Source of the DNA: Benincasa hispida
Taxonomy: Eukaryota; Streptophyta; Magnoliopsida; Cucurbitales; Cucurbitaceae
Assembly (NCBI RefSeq): GCF_009727055.1
Contig: NC_052357.1
Location: forward strand, 10,487,445 to 10,551,444
Reading direction: 5' to 3'
DNA length: 64,000 nucleotides
Positions 52,083 through 63,640 of the stretch are shown in pieces. The notes under the pieces are model-generated. The model had not been told where the DNA came from. It saw only the letters and a list, made by a program, of their open reading frames with translations, and did not search any database. Within the stretch, counting starts at the first letter, position 1. Each line of letters opens with the position of its first letter. Position numbers and translations under genes: made by a program.

Positions 52083-54005
52083 CGTATAGGTCGGATGTTT
52101 CCGTGAACAGTAAGCAGCGGATCTCCTCTTATTTATTTTGGGAAAGCTGGTGGCCGCGTGCCAAGAGCCATAGTTAGTTGCTGTTTCCATTTGCTTGTTT
52201 TTTTTTCTTGTTGTTGATACCGGCAAGACCCAGCCAGGATCGCAGCGGCGACTCTTTTGCGCTAGGAGTTATGTTATTGTCGTTTAGTTTAGCTTTCATT
52301 TAGGAGTGAAAAGGAACATCTTTATGAGATGAACGTAATCGATAGATCGACTTTCTTTGGTTAGGACAAATTCAATAGCTTGCTTTAGGGTCCTTCACAT
52401 AATCTCTTACCGTGCCCCTTACCTCAATGAGTCAGGAGCCGAGCCATGCCCACCATTGGCCATGGGAGGAACTGATCCTTCACTTCCTTTTGAGCTTTCG
52501 ATTGACGGCGTCCATTTGAATAGCCGCGCGACGTGCTGTTATGGAATCCGAAGATCATCAGCTCCAGGACCGCCTTCTTTGAATAGCTGGAATGTTTTTC
52601 TGAGCCTAGCCAAATATTTAGGAAAATCAAGCTTTTAAGCCAAGTTTTGGCTAAGAAAAAGGCAGGCCTGTTTTGATTTTCTTTCAATTAACATGCTCTC
52701 CTGGAAGGAACTCCTTCGTCCAATGGATCAAATTCATTGTTTGAGCCTATTGCCAATTTGAATGAGTCAATTTAAAAGTTCAACCAACCCCATTTTCCGG
52801 ATTCAAAATCTTTAGAAAAGACTGGACCTTCGACCAGGGTATTCGACCCTTGTCGAAATCGGAACCAACCACCCCACTCTAATAATAGGAGAAAGAAAAC
52901 GCTCGACAAGTTGATGGCCGCCGGCCAGCAAACTTCCGTAACACAGATAATAGATTCGAAATAAATAGGATTCTGCTTTCACTGTTCTCAAGGTATCTCC
53001 TGACTCGAAGATTAGGGCTTTCTCCCAGCCAGGCAGCTGTCGCTCAGGCGGAAAGCATTTCGAAACTATTAGTCAAGCGTCGATGCTTTGCATACGCGCA
53101 GAGCAAGCTATGCGGAGAAAGCTGCAATCAATAGATTTTCTATTCCTCCCTTCCCGAAAGCGAAAGGAAGAACGTGAAATTCTTTTCCTTCTTGTTCGAA
53201 AGAATCGAAACACATCGAAATGGTACCAGCCGTACTTAATAATAAGAAGGATTGGCCAAGAAATATGTTAAATTGTCCCTCCTCCTTCGATGCTAGCAAC
53301 CGCGTTTGACCCTTTTCCGCGCTTCTTTCAATTTCCTTACATTCTAGCTGAAGAAGGACTTGACCAATGTGGCCTTTTTGATCTCATTCGTATTCCGATC
53401 GAAGAAAGAAGTTTCAGTCTCATAAAGCAAAGACCTCTTTCACATAAGAAAGTGGAGGCGGGCTTGGGTACGATCTAACTAAAAAACGATTCAACATGGA
53501 AGAGGACCGGACAATAGCCTTCGTCGAGTAATGGGAAGCGGGCTAGTCCCCGAAAATGCTCGTTCCTCTGACGTTGGGGCTTACAATTCACCTTGTGACT
53601 CATTCCTTCGGTCGAGCGTTCTTCGGACGTCGATCAATCTATCACAGGCCGCTCTGTCATTGTCTGATTTTTTGTCGCGCTCGACCTTGTTCACCCTTTC
53701 AGCTAAGTATCCCGCTCTTTCCTTGAGTAGACAACACAAAGAAGGTAGCCGTTCCATCATGAGGGAATGTCCCAGACTCTCCCAAGTCGTAAGCGAGAAC
53801 ACAGCCCTCGATTTATGTGTTATTTATCCATTTTTACTTTTTTTATGCCAATGTTGGTGACTCGTGAGTGCGGCACGCACCTTTTTTTTTGTTTGTTTCG
53901 GAGCCGTTTTGGCAGGGCGTACTAAACCCACTTCGTACCACACCACCGGGTGGCTCGCCTGAACCCCGTTGTTCAAAGGAAAGGGGAGGTCCTGATGCCG
54001 GGACG

Positions 54006-54039
54006 GAGCCGTATGAGGCGAGAGTGTCACGTACGGTTC
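54006..54039 (+). ncRNA. group II intron domain V
   Basis: A 34-nt segment starts GAGCCGTATGAGGC and ends CACGTACGGTTC. It has the length, the AGC triad, the two paired stems, the bulge and the GAGA tetraloop expected of the catalytic domain V of a group II intron. The host gene intron was not identified. It is stranded within a NUMT and not expected to splice. Confidence 0.8.
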
Positions 54040-54136
54040 CTTTGAGAAGGGTGTGATACCACCACCTATCAGGCCCGACGAGCGGTCCACGGAGCTGCAT
54101 CCCTACTCACCTGGTCCATGCACATCGCTCTCTCCG

Positions 54137-54274
54137 GGTCATCCATTACGAAAAGACCTTCCTCTGAGTGGATATGTGGAAGTACGCTATGATGATCCAG
54201 AGAAACGTGTGGTTTCTGAACCCATTGAGATGACCCAAGAATTTCGCTATTTCGATTTTGCTAGTCCTTGGGAA
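54137..54274 (+). pseudogene. nad9: mitochondrial nad9 C-terminal fragment
   Basis: 46 codons from [20 protein letters not shown] to [11 protein letters not shown] match the end of NADH dehydrogenase (complex I) subunit 9. The final few residues after SPWE are replaced by unrelated sequence ([10 protein letters not shown]). Upstream the frame runs into the intron-like segment, so the fragment is joined to sequence that is not nad9. Confidence 0.85.
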
Positions 54275-54420
54275 ACACAAAAAGACCCTTCATTATTATA
54301 TTATTAGATAAAGGGTAAAGGAGAAAAAACCAAAGCGTCGGAGCTGACAACTGCGAGAAACGTCGAATAGGAAAGACTTGGTATATAATCCGTGCCTTCG
54401 TTCTGGCTATAGTCCATTAG

Positions 54421-54589
54421 CAAGCGAGTAGGGGAACTTCTTCATCTGGCCGCATTGCATCAATATGGATCAAATAATCCATTGGGTGTACATTCAGAGA
54501 TGGATTAGGGACTAGTGTTAAGTGTTGGGACCCAAAACTCTGTTTATGTATGTAAGATGTAACTATGTTGTTTGTAGAACCCCAATGGT
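54421..54589. other. boundary segment between NUMT and Athila LTR
   Basis: No gene was recognised. The start may still be mitochondrial. The part from about 54525 (TGTTGGGACCCAAAACTC) has the look of an LTR start but could not be followed. Confidence 0.3.
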
Positions 54590-56000
54590 TGATGCATGTG
54601 AATTGTGATGTGTTATGGTGTAAGTTTGCGGTGATGTGTGATATGTTGTGATCATGCAAGTTTTTCTAACAAGACTCAAGTATAATCCTTATTAGGTTTC
54701 CTGGTAAGTCCAGGGTCGAACACAGGGACACTAAATATGCGACAGTCACTTTGATTCCTTTGCAGTGGTAAAAACAAATGAAGTGGATGGTATTTTGATT
54801 AAGAATTTTCCTATGTGACGGAGTTGAACACGAAGTTGATAACATCGAGAGTTAAAATGAGTATACGATGAAGGGGTTGAGAAGGGGTTTAGCTAACACT
54901 TCTTAAGATTATGCACAAGTTATGCGATCATGCTACACACAAATAACAGCACGTCATCTCTCAATGCAAAATGTCATAATTCCCATCTCTAGGACGCATG
55001 CGATGTATATGAAAAAGTCGATAGGACTTATGTATAAGCCTCTATTCTTGTCTATGCGATGATGAATGTTGCACACATAAAACAACATGACCGCATAATA
55101 TCATATTCTATTTCTAGGGTGCATGCGATGTGTTAATAGCAATAGAACTTATGTCTAAGTTTCTATTTCTTGCTTATGAGGTTCTAATCTAACTATCTCA
55201 AGCCTAGATTCTAATTTGACTCTCTCAAGTCTAAAATCTATCTTTAGACTACTCTCTTAAGTATCTCTAAAGGGTGAATGACGCATACATAAGACAAGAT
55301 GATCGCATAAAGTGTAAATCTTAAGTCATGCTAGCTAAGTACTTCTCAACCCATTCAGAACTTTAGCTACTTGTGCGAAGTATGGAGAGATTGAACATAG
55401 ATTGAAATGAGATTTCCATTTTCTATAAATAAAGTACTGGATACAAAATAGCTAATGGAATTGAGAGATAAGAAGCCCACAAGCAATTTTTATAGAGCTC
55501 AAGGTAAAGCAGCCTTCCTTTCTAATGATTGCAATTATGGGCAGTCATTAAATCTCCTGCTCTGATGCGCCGATTAATGGTCACCGAAAGTTGAGTGTAC
55601 TTGCTATAGTTGACTTTAACAGCTTGTCAACTAAATTCGGATTCGATCGTTATCAGCTTTCCGTCCCATCATGATTTATTGTGCTGTCACCTTGATGCGC
55701 AGTCTTTAAGTGGCCACCTTTTTAAGAAACTTTTCACGATCGCAGGCCATCACATGACTTTGCGATCACAATCTTCAAGCGCGCTGACGCCTAATTCCTT
55801 TGGATCGCAATTTTACTTGCGCCATCGCATTTTTCATGCACAAAATAAGTAAATTAACTGCTTTTATGCGATGAGCACATGCGATTGATATTTTCTTCAG
55901 TTTAGCGCTTTTGGACATGATATTACTTATTTAACTGTCTCATTCTCTTATTCTTTTACTTATTTGAGTTGTAATAACTTTTATTTCTACTCGTTATCTA
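54590..56000 (-). repeat. Athila-type LTR, minus strand, head to head with the next LTR
   Basis: On the plus strand it begins TGATGCATGTG and contains GGTTTCCTGGTAAGTCCAGG like the LTR at 35880. It ends with a decayed copy of the terminal hairpin (TAACTTTTATTTCTACTCG, then TTATC). The part at 55500-55700 is an inverted relative of 56330-56520. No internal region is attached. Confidence 0.65.
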
Positions 56001-57667
56001 ATAACAGGCAGAAATGCACGTTATCATAGCGTTAAATTCTTAAACAATGTTGGATTGCGTTGATGAAATATGTTAAATTGCGTCTATTAAGCATAAATTC
56101 CATAATATTGCGGTAACATGCGTCCAACGCATTAGAATAGTTGATCTTTATATTTTTATGCGGAATATGCATTAATGCAAAGCAAAGATTACGATCATAG
56201 GAATTCATTGGTTGAGCGCAACTTCATCGCAAGGCTTTGCGTTGATCGTGCTCGCACACATACGCCCGAAAAGGATCGCTGAAACTTGGTTAGCGCAACA
56301 TGGTGGGCGCATCCGGGTGAAAGAATAATTAAGAGCGATATGACAGAAAGCTGATGACAATCGGATCCAAATTAAGTTGACAGTCGATAACGGTCACGAA
56401 GTACATTCAGCTTTATCGGTGACAATTATCCAGCGCATCAGTCAGGAATTAAAGTTGTCCCATTTGTACAACTAGGAGAGAAAAGCTGCCTTTCACCATG
56501 GAAGCTTTATAAATACTAAGTGCATTCTTCAGAAGAGGGGTTCACGAATTTTACAATCTTTTGTTCCACAAGTTCATGCCTCAGTCCATAGTTTTTTTTC
56601 ATTTTAAGGCGGACGCGAGGAAGAAAGTTGTGTCGGTAGATCGTTCCGGTAAGCTTGGGAAAGCGCCGAAATCTCCAAGAAAGAGAGATGGTCGATGCCT
56701 GCGGAAGCGAGAACATCTTTAGATCAAAATAGAGATTCAGTGTAAAATGCCTCGGTTAGCAAGGAATTGCTACCAGGCTCTCTACCTTTACTTTCCATTG
56801 TCATTTTGTACTCCACTTATTTATAAGAATGGAATTTTTTCTTTATATCTGTTCACTCTCTGTTATTCACGCATGAGTAGCTAAATTAGAATGGGTTGAG
56901 AATCGATTAGCTTGTATAACGAGGGAATTTTCATTCTTTGCGATTATTTTGTTTATAGATGCTTCGTTCGTCTATTAGAGATACTTGGGAGGGTAGTCTA
57001 AGGACAGGATCTAGACTTGGGAAGGTCAGGTTAGAATCTAGGTTTGGAAGAACTAGACTAGAATGCATAAACGAGAGATAGGCGCTTAAGAATGAGCACT
57101 ATTTGTTGTTGTCAACGTATCACATGCATCCTAGAGATAGGATATGATTGTATGCGGTCATTTTGCTTTCATGCATTTTGTATCAACACATAGGACAAGA
57201 GTAGAGACTTAGGGATAAGCTCTATGGACACTTTGCATTCAACACATGCGTCCTAGACTTAGGAGCATCGCATTTACATTGGAAAATGGCTTGCTGTGCA
57301 TGGTTGTAACATGATCGCATAGTCTAACGCATTCCCAAGTAACGCTAGCTAAAGATCTTCTCAACCCGTTCATTACATACACATTGCATTTATCAACGCA
57401 ACTTTCTTTCTCAAATCTGCCATCTTTATTTATTTCTTTTTCATCAACGCAACAATACACCCAACACTTTATTTATTTACTTGGTTACCACAAAGTTTTC
57501 ATAAAAATTACCAACGCAATCTATTTTCATAAGTCCCTATGTTCGACCTTAGACTTACCAGGAAACTCAAGAGTTTACACATGGATTCCACTGGGGAAAC
57601 TTGAGTGCACAACGCAAATTCATCAACGCATATCAACCATATTACCACCACATAATTTCGAGTATCA
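56001..57667 (+). repeat. 5' LTR of element C
   Basis: It starts with a TA (expected TG) plus ATAACAGGCAGAAATGCACG, then TTAT, and ends GAGTATCA. It is 1667 bp, with TTTATAAATA near 56507. The AACGCA word occurs five times between 57396 and 57630. Confidence 0.75.
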
Positions 57668-57673
57668 AGTTTT

Positions 57674-57691
57674 TTGCGCCATTGTCGGGGA
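57674..57691 (+). other. primer-binding site of element C
   Basis: TTGCGCCATTGTCGGGGA resembles the tRNA-Asp complement TGGCGCCGTTGCCGGGGA with three mismatches, 6 bases after the LTR. Confidence 0.7.
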
Positions 57692-57712
57692 CTTCGGAAA
57701 AATAGTTTGTTA

Positions 57713-60700
57713 ATGGTAATTTTTGTGATTTCTTTGCCGAACTTTCAATCTCTGGTGAACTACGACCCGAAGATGGAGAGAACATTTCGAAGGAGACTAA
57801 GAGACCGCCAACAAAAACCACAATCCGACAAAGAAGAGATGGCGGAGCAGCCTGGAAATGGAGCACCAAACGATAATAATGTTATGACGAATCCGATTTT
57901 GTTGGCAAACGATCGCAATAGATCCATCAGGGACTATGCATTGCCAAACCTCTATGATTTCTCTCCGGGAATCATGAGGCCTGCCCTCGACGGAAGTAGA
58001 TTCGAGATGAAACCGGTGATGTTGTAGATGATCCAGACTGTAGATCAATTCGAAGGAAGGCGTGGTGAGGATCCGCACACCCACCTCCAAAATTTTAATG
58101 AAATCTACAATACTTTTTTGTTTCCGAACATCTCTGCTGAAGAAGTTCAACTAACATTGTTCCCATTTTCTCTCTGTGATCAGGCTAGGAAATGGGCATA
58201 TTCGCTCGAACCAGGAGAGATCACTTCTTGGGAGTAGGTGGTGGAGAAGTTTATGAAGAAGTATTTTCCACCTACCCAGAATGCAAGGCGAAGGAAGCTT
58301 ATTATTAATTTTGAACAAGACATGGACGAATCGCTCAGCGATGCTTGGGAGAGGTTTAAAAGGTTGGTCCGGGATTGTACGCATAATGGGTTACCAGATT
58401 GCCTTCAAATGGAAATTTTCTATCATGGTTGAATCCCGCTACACAGACTGCTGCCAATGCGGCAACCACTGGTGGTCTGCTTGACAAAACTTACGATGAG
58501 GCGAAGAATATCCTGGACTGCTGATAACTTGTAGAAATACAAGTTATTTATACTGTTTTATTTAGATATTGAGGCAAAAAGAGAGGAAAGTTGCGTCAAT
58601 AGTATACAAATTGGCTAAGAAATACGAAAATTATGAAATATCGTAAATACACCCATTAACACCATTGCGATGGCGAATAGAATGTTTCATCTCTGTTTTG
58701 CAGGAAATAAGTCACCGCATGCGTTCACGGCTCGAAGACAAAATAAAAAATGCATCTACGTCACATTGCGCCCATCAATCAAGAACGAAGAGGATCAATG
58801 CAATGACGACGCACGCGACAATCGATCATGAGCTTTAGCGATCAACGCAATTCCAACCGCATGCGGGAATTAAAAACAACACTGAATGCGGCGATAGATC
58901 GAATATGTGAAGAGCAATGCATTCGCAAACGATTTTGACAAGTGTACAACTTTTAGTTGTGTATTTCTGACGAATTGATTGCGTAAGAGAAAGGAATTTT
59001 TCATTCCGCCATTTTAGGAACTACCATAACTAGACAATAGGGACCACAAATTCAAAGAGCCAAGGTCTCGCCTATAAATAGCTTCTTCAAATTCGCTGAT
59101 ACATATACAGACATACATAGTTACAGAGATATATTAATACTAAGAGAGAGGCTGGTTTGAAGCGACTACAAAGTAAATCCGGGAGAACTTCGAGCAGTGA
59201 ATTCTTCCAATTCCCGAAGCTGAAGCTCTGTGCAAGGTCAATTCTATCGGGAAAGCAAGACGTTGGACTCTTTCCGTATTTTTTTCTATTATCTATTTCA
59301 TCCTCTGTATTCATCTTCTTTAATCCTTCATTCACAACATGTATCAAACGCTTAATTTTAGAATTAAATGTTATCATCGTCACCATTATCATTTCTCTGT
59401 CTTTTTCCATACATTTATAATCGATTTTCTTCATGACGTGTTCTTAATCCCCAGGGTACAAAGCGAGAATTAAGCGAGTGAGTTAATTTGTGTTAAGGAA
59501 TTAATTAAGTTTAGCTAAAGCATGCTTGATGGCATCTTCACCTGTGAGAGCAGAAGTGAAGATGTTATTCCGCCTATCGAGAGAAGGTTGGAAGAATGAA
59601 TTAACTAAAGCTAGAAGTATTTCTAGAGATGGAAACAACCTTGCGTTCATCACGTTCATCTCTGTTTCACCATAGACATATGGGAACGCGGTCGATCACC
59701 GAGAGGTGTACGCTAAGGGAAAGCGGAACCTTAGTTGCATTCTTAACATGATTGACAAACTTGCGATGTTTTTACTCTTTACTCCTTCTCTTTCCGCTTC
59801 ATTCATGAGACTTGCCATCACATACATCGATTCTTTGTACAACTTCACAGTCAGCCCTCGACCCCAGTATCCTGTATCCTGTATCATGTATCTTGTATCA
59901 TGTCTCATAGTAGTTTAGGATTTACTTTATCAAGTGTTTTTACTTTCATCGCAATTTATATTTCTGTACAAACACAAACTCTTTATTCATTATTAAAACC
60001 GGTCGCATGTATCACGTAAGTATCGCATTTAACGAAAACAATCCTCGTGTTCGACCTCGAATCATTATGAGAAACTTGCGTTGGAATTATACTTGGTTTC
60101 AGCGCAAGGAAACTTATGACACGCATTACTTCATCGCATACTACGAGCATATCACTATCAACGCATATACTTAGAACGTAGTATCGCATAAAATTATCTT
60201 TATCGCAAAGCACTTGAGCACATTTCGAGCATCATTCATTAATTCATATCAGTGAAATAGATAGACAACAATCCATTCGTATCCTTACAAGTTTATGGCA
60301 ACATGAGCTTGTATCATTCATATTTATCATTGTCTATATGCATAAAGATAAAAGCATTAAAATTATATCAATAACCGCATCTCCAAGAACCATGAAGACT
60401 AGAGAGAGAGTGACCAGAGATTAAGACTTAAAGATTCTGACGCAAACAATGGTGCTATTATTTCATTACAAAACCAAATGACCGCAATGATGAATTTGAT
60501 TCAAGGAATGGCGATCAGTAGTCCAACACTGCAAGGTGGGCAAATCAACGCAATAAGTCAAAACACCGCAAGGTGTGCGACTTGCGGTGATGGGCATGCA
60601 ATGAAAGATTGCCTGCAAAATCCGCAATTTGTATATTTTGTGAAAAATAACCCATTTTCAAACACTTACAACCCCGGATGGAGAAATGTCCCCAATTTTC

Positions 60701-60840
60701 CCTGGAAGAATCAACAACAAATTTTCAATCTGTGGCGTAAAAAGAAGGGCCACCAGGATTCTTCCAATGTAACAATGGTCAATAAAGCAACCAAGCAAGT
60801 AGCTTAAAAAAACCACCGCAATCCTCTTCTCTGGAGAGCT
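57713..60840 (+). pseudogene. gag of element C, split by a solo LTR
   Basis: The first part, 57713-58521, reads YDPKMERTFRRRLRDRQ, YDFSPGIMRPALDGSRF, RRGEDPHTHLQNF and KFMKKYFPPTQNARRRK, with TAG codons at 58025 and 58235 and a frameshift near 58432. A solo LTR (58522-60373) follows. The second part, from 60374, continues the same protein region and holds a complete C-x2-C-x3-H-x4-C knuckle (CATCGDGHAMKDC) at about 60575, then NNPFSNTYNPGWRNVPNF. Homology to the gag of element B holds on both sides of the LTR, which is why I treat the two as one broken gene. Confidence 0.8.
58522..60373 (+). repeat. solo Athila-type LTR inside gag of element C
   Basis: It opens TG with the ATAACTTGTA/TACAAGTTAT hairpin, has TATAAATAG at 59073-59081, and ends about ATTATATCAATA. 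Flanking ACTGC (58517-58521) and ACCGC (60374-60378) are a likely target duplication with one change. The exact right end is uncertain by about 3 bases. It is the same family as the LTR of element A. Confidence 0.8.
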
Positions 60841-60842
60841 TA

Positions 60843-62440
60843 TTGAAGCAATATATAGAGAAAAACGAGACAGTGCTTCAAAGTCAGGCTGCTACATCCA
60901 TTCGCAACTTCGAATTGCAAATGGGCCAGATTGTGAATGGGCTAAAGAGTCGACTGCAAGGGGCGTTCCCAAGTTCAACTGAGCTTCCACGCAACCCAGA
61001 GGGATCAGGTACGAAACAATGTCAGGTTGTGACATTGCGCAGTGGGAAGATTGTGGAGAGAGAAAAGAAGAAGCATAGTAGAACAACTTCCATCGCAACT
61101 GAGCCTGAGATTGCGGTAATGCAAGAAGAAGAAAGAGAACATGAAGCAGTAGAACCTGAGGTTGTGTCAACCTCGAAGTCAAATGAAACGGGAACCGTGA
61201 AAGTTCAGTTACCACCTTTCCCTCAGAGGCTAAGAAGAATAAAAATGAAGAGGTACAGTACCAACGCTTCTTATCTATGGTAAAGCAATTACATGTTAAC
61301 ATTCCTTTTATGAAGCGATTGAGGAAATGCCTGCCTATGCCAAGTTTCTGAAGGATATGGTAACTAAGAAGAGAGGCGCTGGGAAATTTGCCACGGTGGC
61401 ATTAACGCAAAGTTCCAAATCTATGGTGGGCCAAATTATTCGATTATGCATACCAAATGCTGCTCAACAACGCATATTGTCACAATGCCATGACTCACCA
61501 TATGGTGGGCACTTTGGAGGGCAACGCACTACAGCCAAAGTTTTGCAAAGTGGATTATTTTGGCCTTCATTATTCAAGAATGCGACTGACTACGCAATGA
61601 AATGTGATCGGTGTCAACGTACAGGCAACATTTTTTAGAAGAACGCAATGCCAATGAACACTATCTTGGAGCTGGAATTATTTGACATATGGGGGATTGA
61701 TTTCATGGGGCCATTCCCTCCTTCGCATGGCAAACACTATATTTTATTGACCGTCAATTATGTCTCCAAGTGGGTAGAGGCAATAGCATGCGCTGCAAGA
61801 GATGCGGCGGTAGTCTCCCAATTCCTCAAAAGAAATATTTTCACTTGTTTTGGCACTCCCCGTGCCATCATAAGTGATGCAGGATCACACTTTGTCAATC
61901 ACAATATCAAGGAAGGTAGTAAAACTTTCGCGGAAAGATTGAGCAATGAAGCTTGATGATGCATTGTGGGCATACCGAACCGCATTTAAAACACCAATAG
62001 GTATATCCACCTATGCATTGGTATTTGGCAAGGCGTGTCATTTGCCTTTGGAGCTGGAGTATAAAGCATTGTGGGCGGTCAAGAAACTGAATTTTGATTT
62101 GAAGAAGGTAGGGGAAGCGCGAAAAATGCAGCTGGTCGAGCTAGAAGAATGGAGGATTAACGCATATGAAAATGCGAAGATTTATAAGGAGCGCACCAAG
62201 AGCTGGCATGAAAAACGTATATGCGCTAGAAACCTCCAAGTCGGGCCAAAGGTCTTACTCTTCAATTCAAGATTGTAGCTCTTCTTGGGAAAATTAAAAT
62301 CACACTGGTCCGTTCCCTTCATCATCAAAGAAATATTTCCACATGGTGCGGTGGAACTGATCACCGAGGATGGCAGTCGAACATTTAAAGTTAACAGACA
62401 ATGGATCAAGCATATTTCGGAGGAGATTTCCAGCTAGAAA
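60843..62440 (+). pseudogene. pol remnant of element C, integrase only
   Basis: 60843-61283 is the gag-pol linker (QYIEKNETVLQSQ, RNFELQMGQI, QCQVVTLRSGK). After a frameshift, 61327-61430 reads EMPAYAKFLKDMVTKK, and then at about 61432 the sequence jumps to the integrase zinc region (CHDSPYGGHFGGQRT, CDRCQRTGN). Protease, RT and RNase H are absent. The integrase core at 61648-61930 keeps the first two acidic positions ([15 protein letters not shown]), but a deletion near 61910-61945 removes the segment with the catalytic Glu. The C-terminal part ([24 protein letters not shown]-like VPFIIKEI) runs to about 62440 with one TAG. Confidence 0.8.
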
Positions 62441-63297
62441 CAGCCTCCGCAAAGTTGAAAAATCTGGACTACCCTCTTACATGACTCTTGAACTCTTATT
62501 CCTTTGTCACTTTACTTTTATTTAAGCTATCGGTATTTTACTCATTTTTCTTTCTCTAAAAAAAAAATTGATGTTTTATTTTAAAATCATTTGACCCTCT
62601 CTTTGTCTGTTTACAATGATTAAGGCACAGGATTGCAGAGATATTACAAGAAGAAGCAAATGATCTCATTCATCACCGCAATCCATAGAAGCAAAGATCA
62701 CCGCAAGGATGGATGCTTTAATACACAATGCGAACGACAGCGTAAAATTTAGGGGTGTACTCTTCCTTATCTTTATTTCAAATTTTGTGCTATCACATTG
62801 CATTTTACTTTTCAAAGTTTTATCACCGCATCCTCCTTGATTACCACAATCATTTAACAAGTATATAAATTTAGTGAGTTACTGCAACCTGTTTCTTTGT
62901 CAAGTATTGTTTCAATGATGACAAATATGCTTCTATGTCTTTCGTATATATCAGAGTCAACTTAATCTTAAGATAGTCACCTCATGAAATATTTCTAGAA
63001 GTTAGGGGTTTGCTAGCTTTCTTTCAAACTCTCTTTAAAACACATTCTATGACCATCGCATGACTTATTTTAATTTCTTTTGGCAATGAGGACATTGTCG
63101 CATTTTAAATTTGGGGGTGAGGTATTTATTTTTGACCTTGCTATACAAAAAAAAAAACCCTTTGAGAATAACAACTCCACTGTCAACGCAATGGGAAACC
63201 CATGTTGATAAGAGTTAAGTTGTGAAAGGCACTTACTCGTAGATGGATGTCCGCATGACACATGTGGGGGCAAGCCAAAACAAAAAAAAGAGAGGAG
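62441..63297 (+). other. 3' UTR region of element C
   Basis: No ORF of note was found. Contains AAATTTGGGGGTGAGG (63104-63120), which resembles the polypurine tract of element B but is not followed by an LTR, and the conserved GCATGACAC/TGGGGGCAAGCC motif at 63228-63285. The extra ORF found in A and B is missing. Confidence 0.55.
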
Positions 63298-63640
63298 ATC
63301 CATCGTCTAAATTATCCATTCACCTGGATGCGCCCACCATTTTGCGCTAACCAAGTTGTGGCGATCCTTCTCGAGCAAATGTGTGCGAGCACGATCAACG
63401 CAAAGCCTTGCGGTGAAGTTGCGCTCGACCAATGAAGTCCTATGATCGCAATCTTTGCATTGCATGAACACATATTCTGCACAAAAATATAAAGATCAAC
63501 TGTTCTAATGCGTTGGACGCATGCACCGTAATATTATAGAATTTATGCTTAATGGGCACAATTTAACATATTTCGTCAACACAATCCAACATTGTTTAAG
63601 AACTTAATGCTATGATAACATGCATTTCTTGTCCGTTTCA
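63297..63640 (-). repeat. Athila-type LTR fragment of element D, first about 340 bp
   Basis: On the minus strand it starts at 63640 with TGAAACGGACAAGAAATGCA and follows the LTR of element C (GGTTAGCGCAA, then TGGTGGGCGCATCC) to about 63297, where it breaks into the 3' UTR of element C. Confidence 0.7.

Larger units (their letters stand above)
51181..54420. other. mitochondrial DNA insert (NUMT), rearranged
   Basis: This block is visibly richer in G+C than its surroundings and lacks the CGCA-word texture of the transposons. It contains recognisable pieces of mitochondrial rps7, large-subunit rRNA, a group II intron domain V and nad9, in no single gene order. The rest (including 52100-53860) reads like plant mitochondrial spacer, without genes I can name. 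The left end abuts a gypsy LTR. The right end is placed near 54420 and could extend to about 54520. Confidence 0.75.
56001..63297 (+). mobile_element. Athila-type element C, pol mostly deleted, 3' LTR missing
   Basis: It carries a 5' LTR (56001-57667), a tRNA-Asp-like primer site, gag (57713-60840) interrupted by a solo LTR, and a pol remnant (60843-62440) that jumps from the pre-protease region straight to the integrase zinc domain. A 3' UTR follows with the conserved motif. No extra ORF is visible. The 3' end is lost where it joins a minus-strand LTR fragment near 63297. Confidence 0.75.

Noticed and set aside
51822..53860. Several short ORFs in the mitochondrial insert
   Set aside because: None resembles a known mitochondrial protein. 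They are open by chance in GC-richer spacer sequence.
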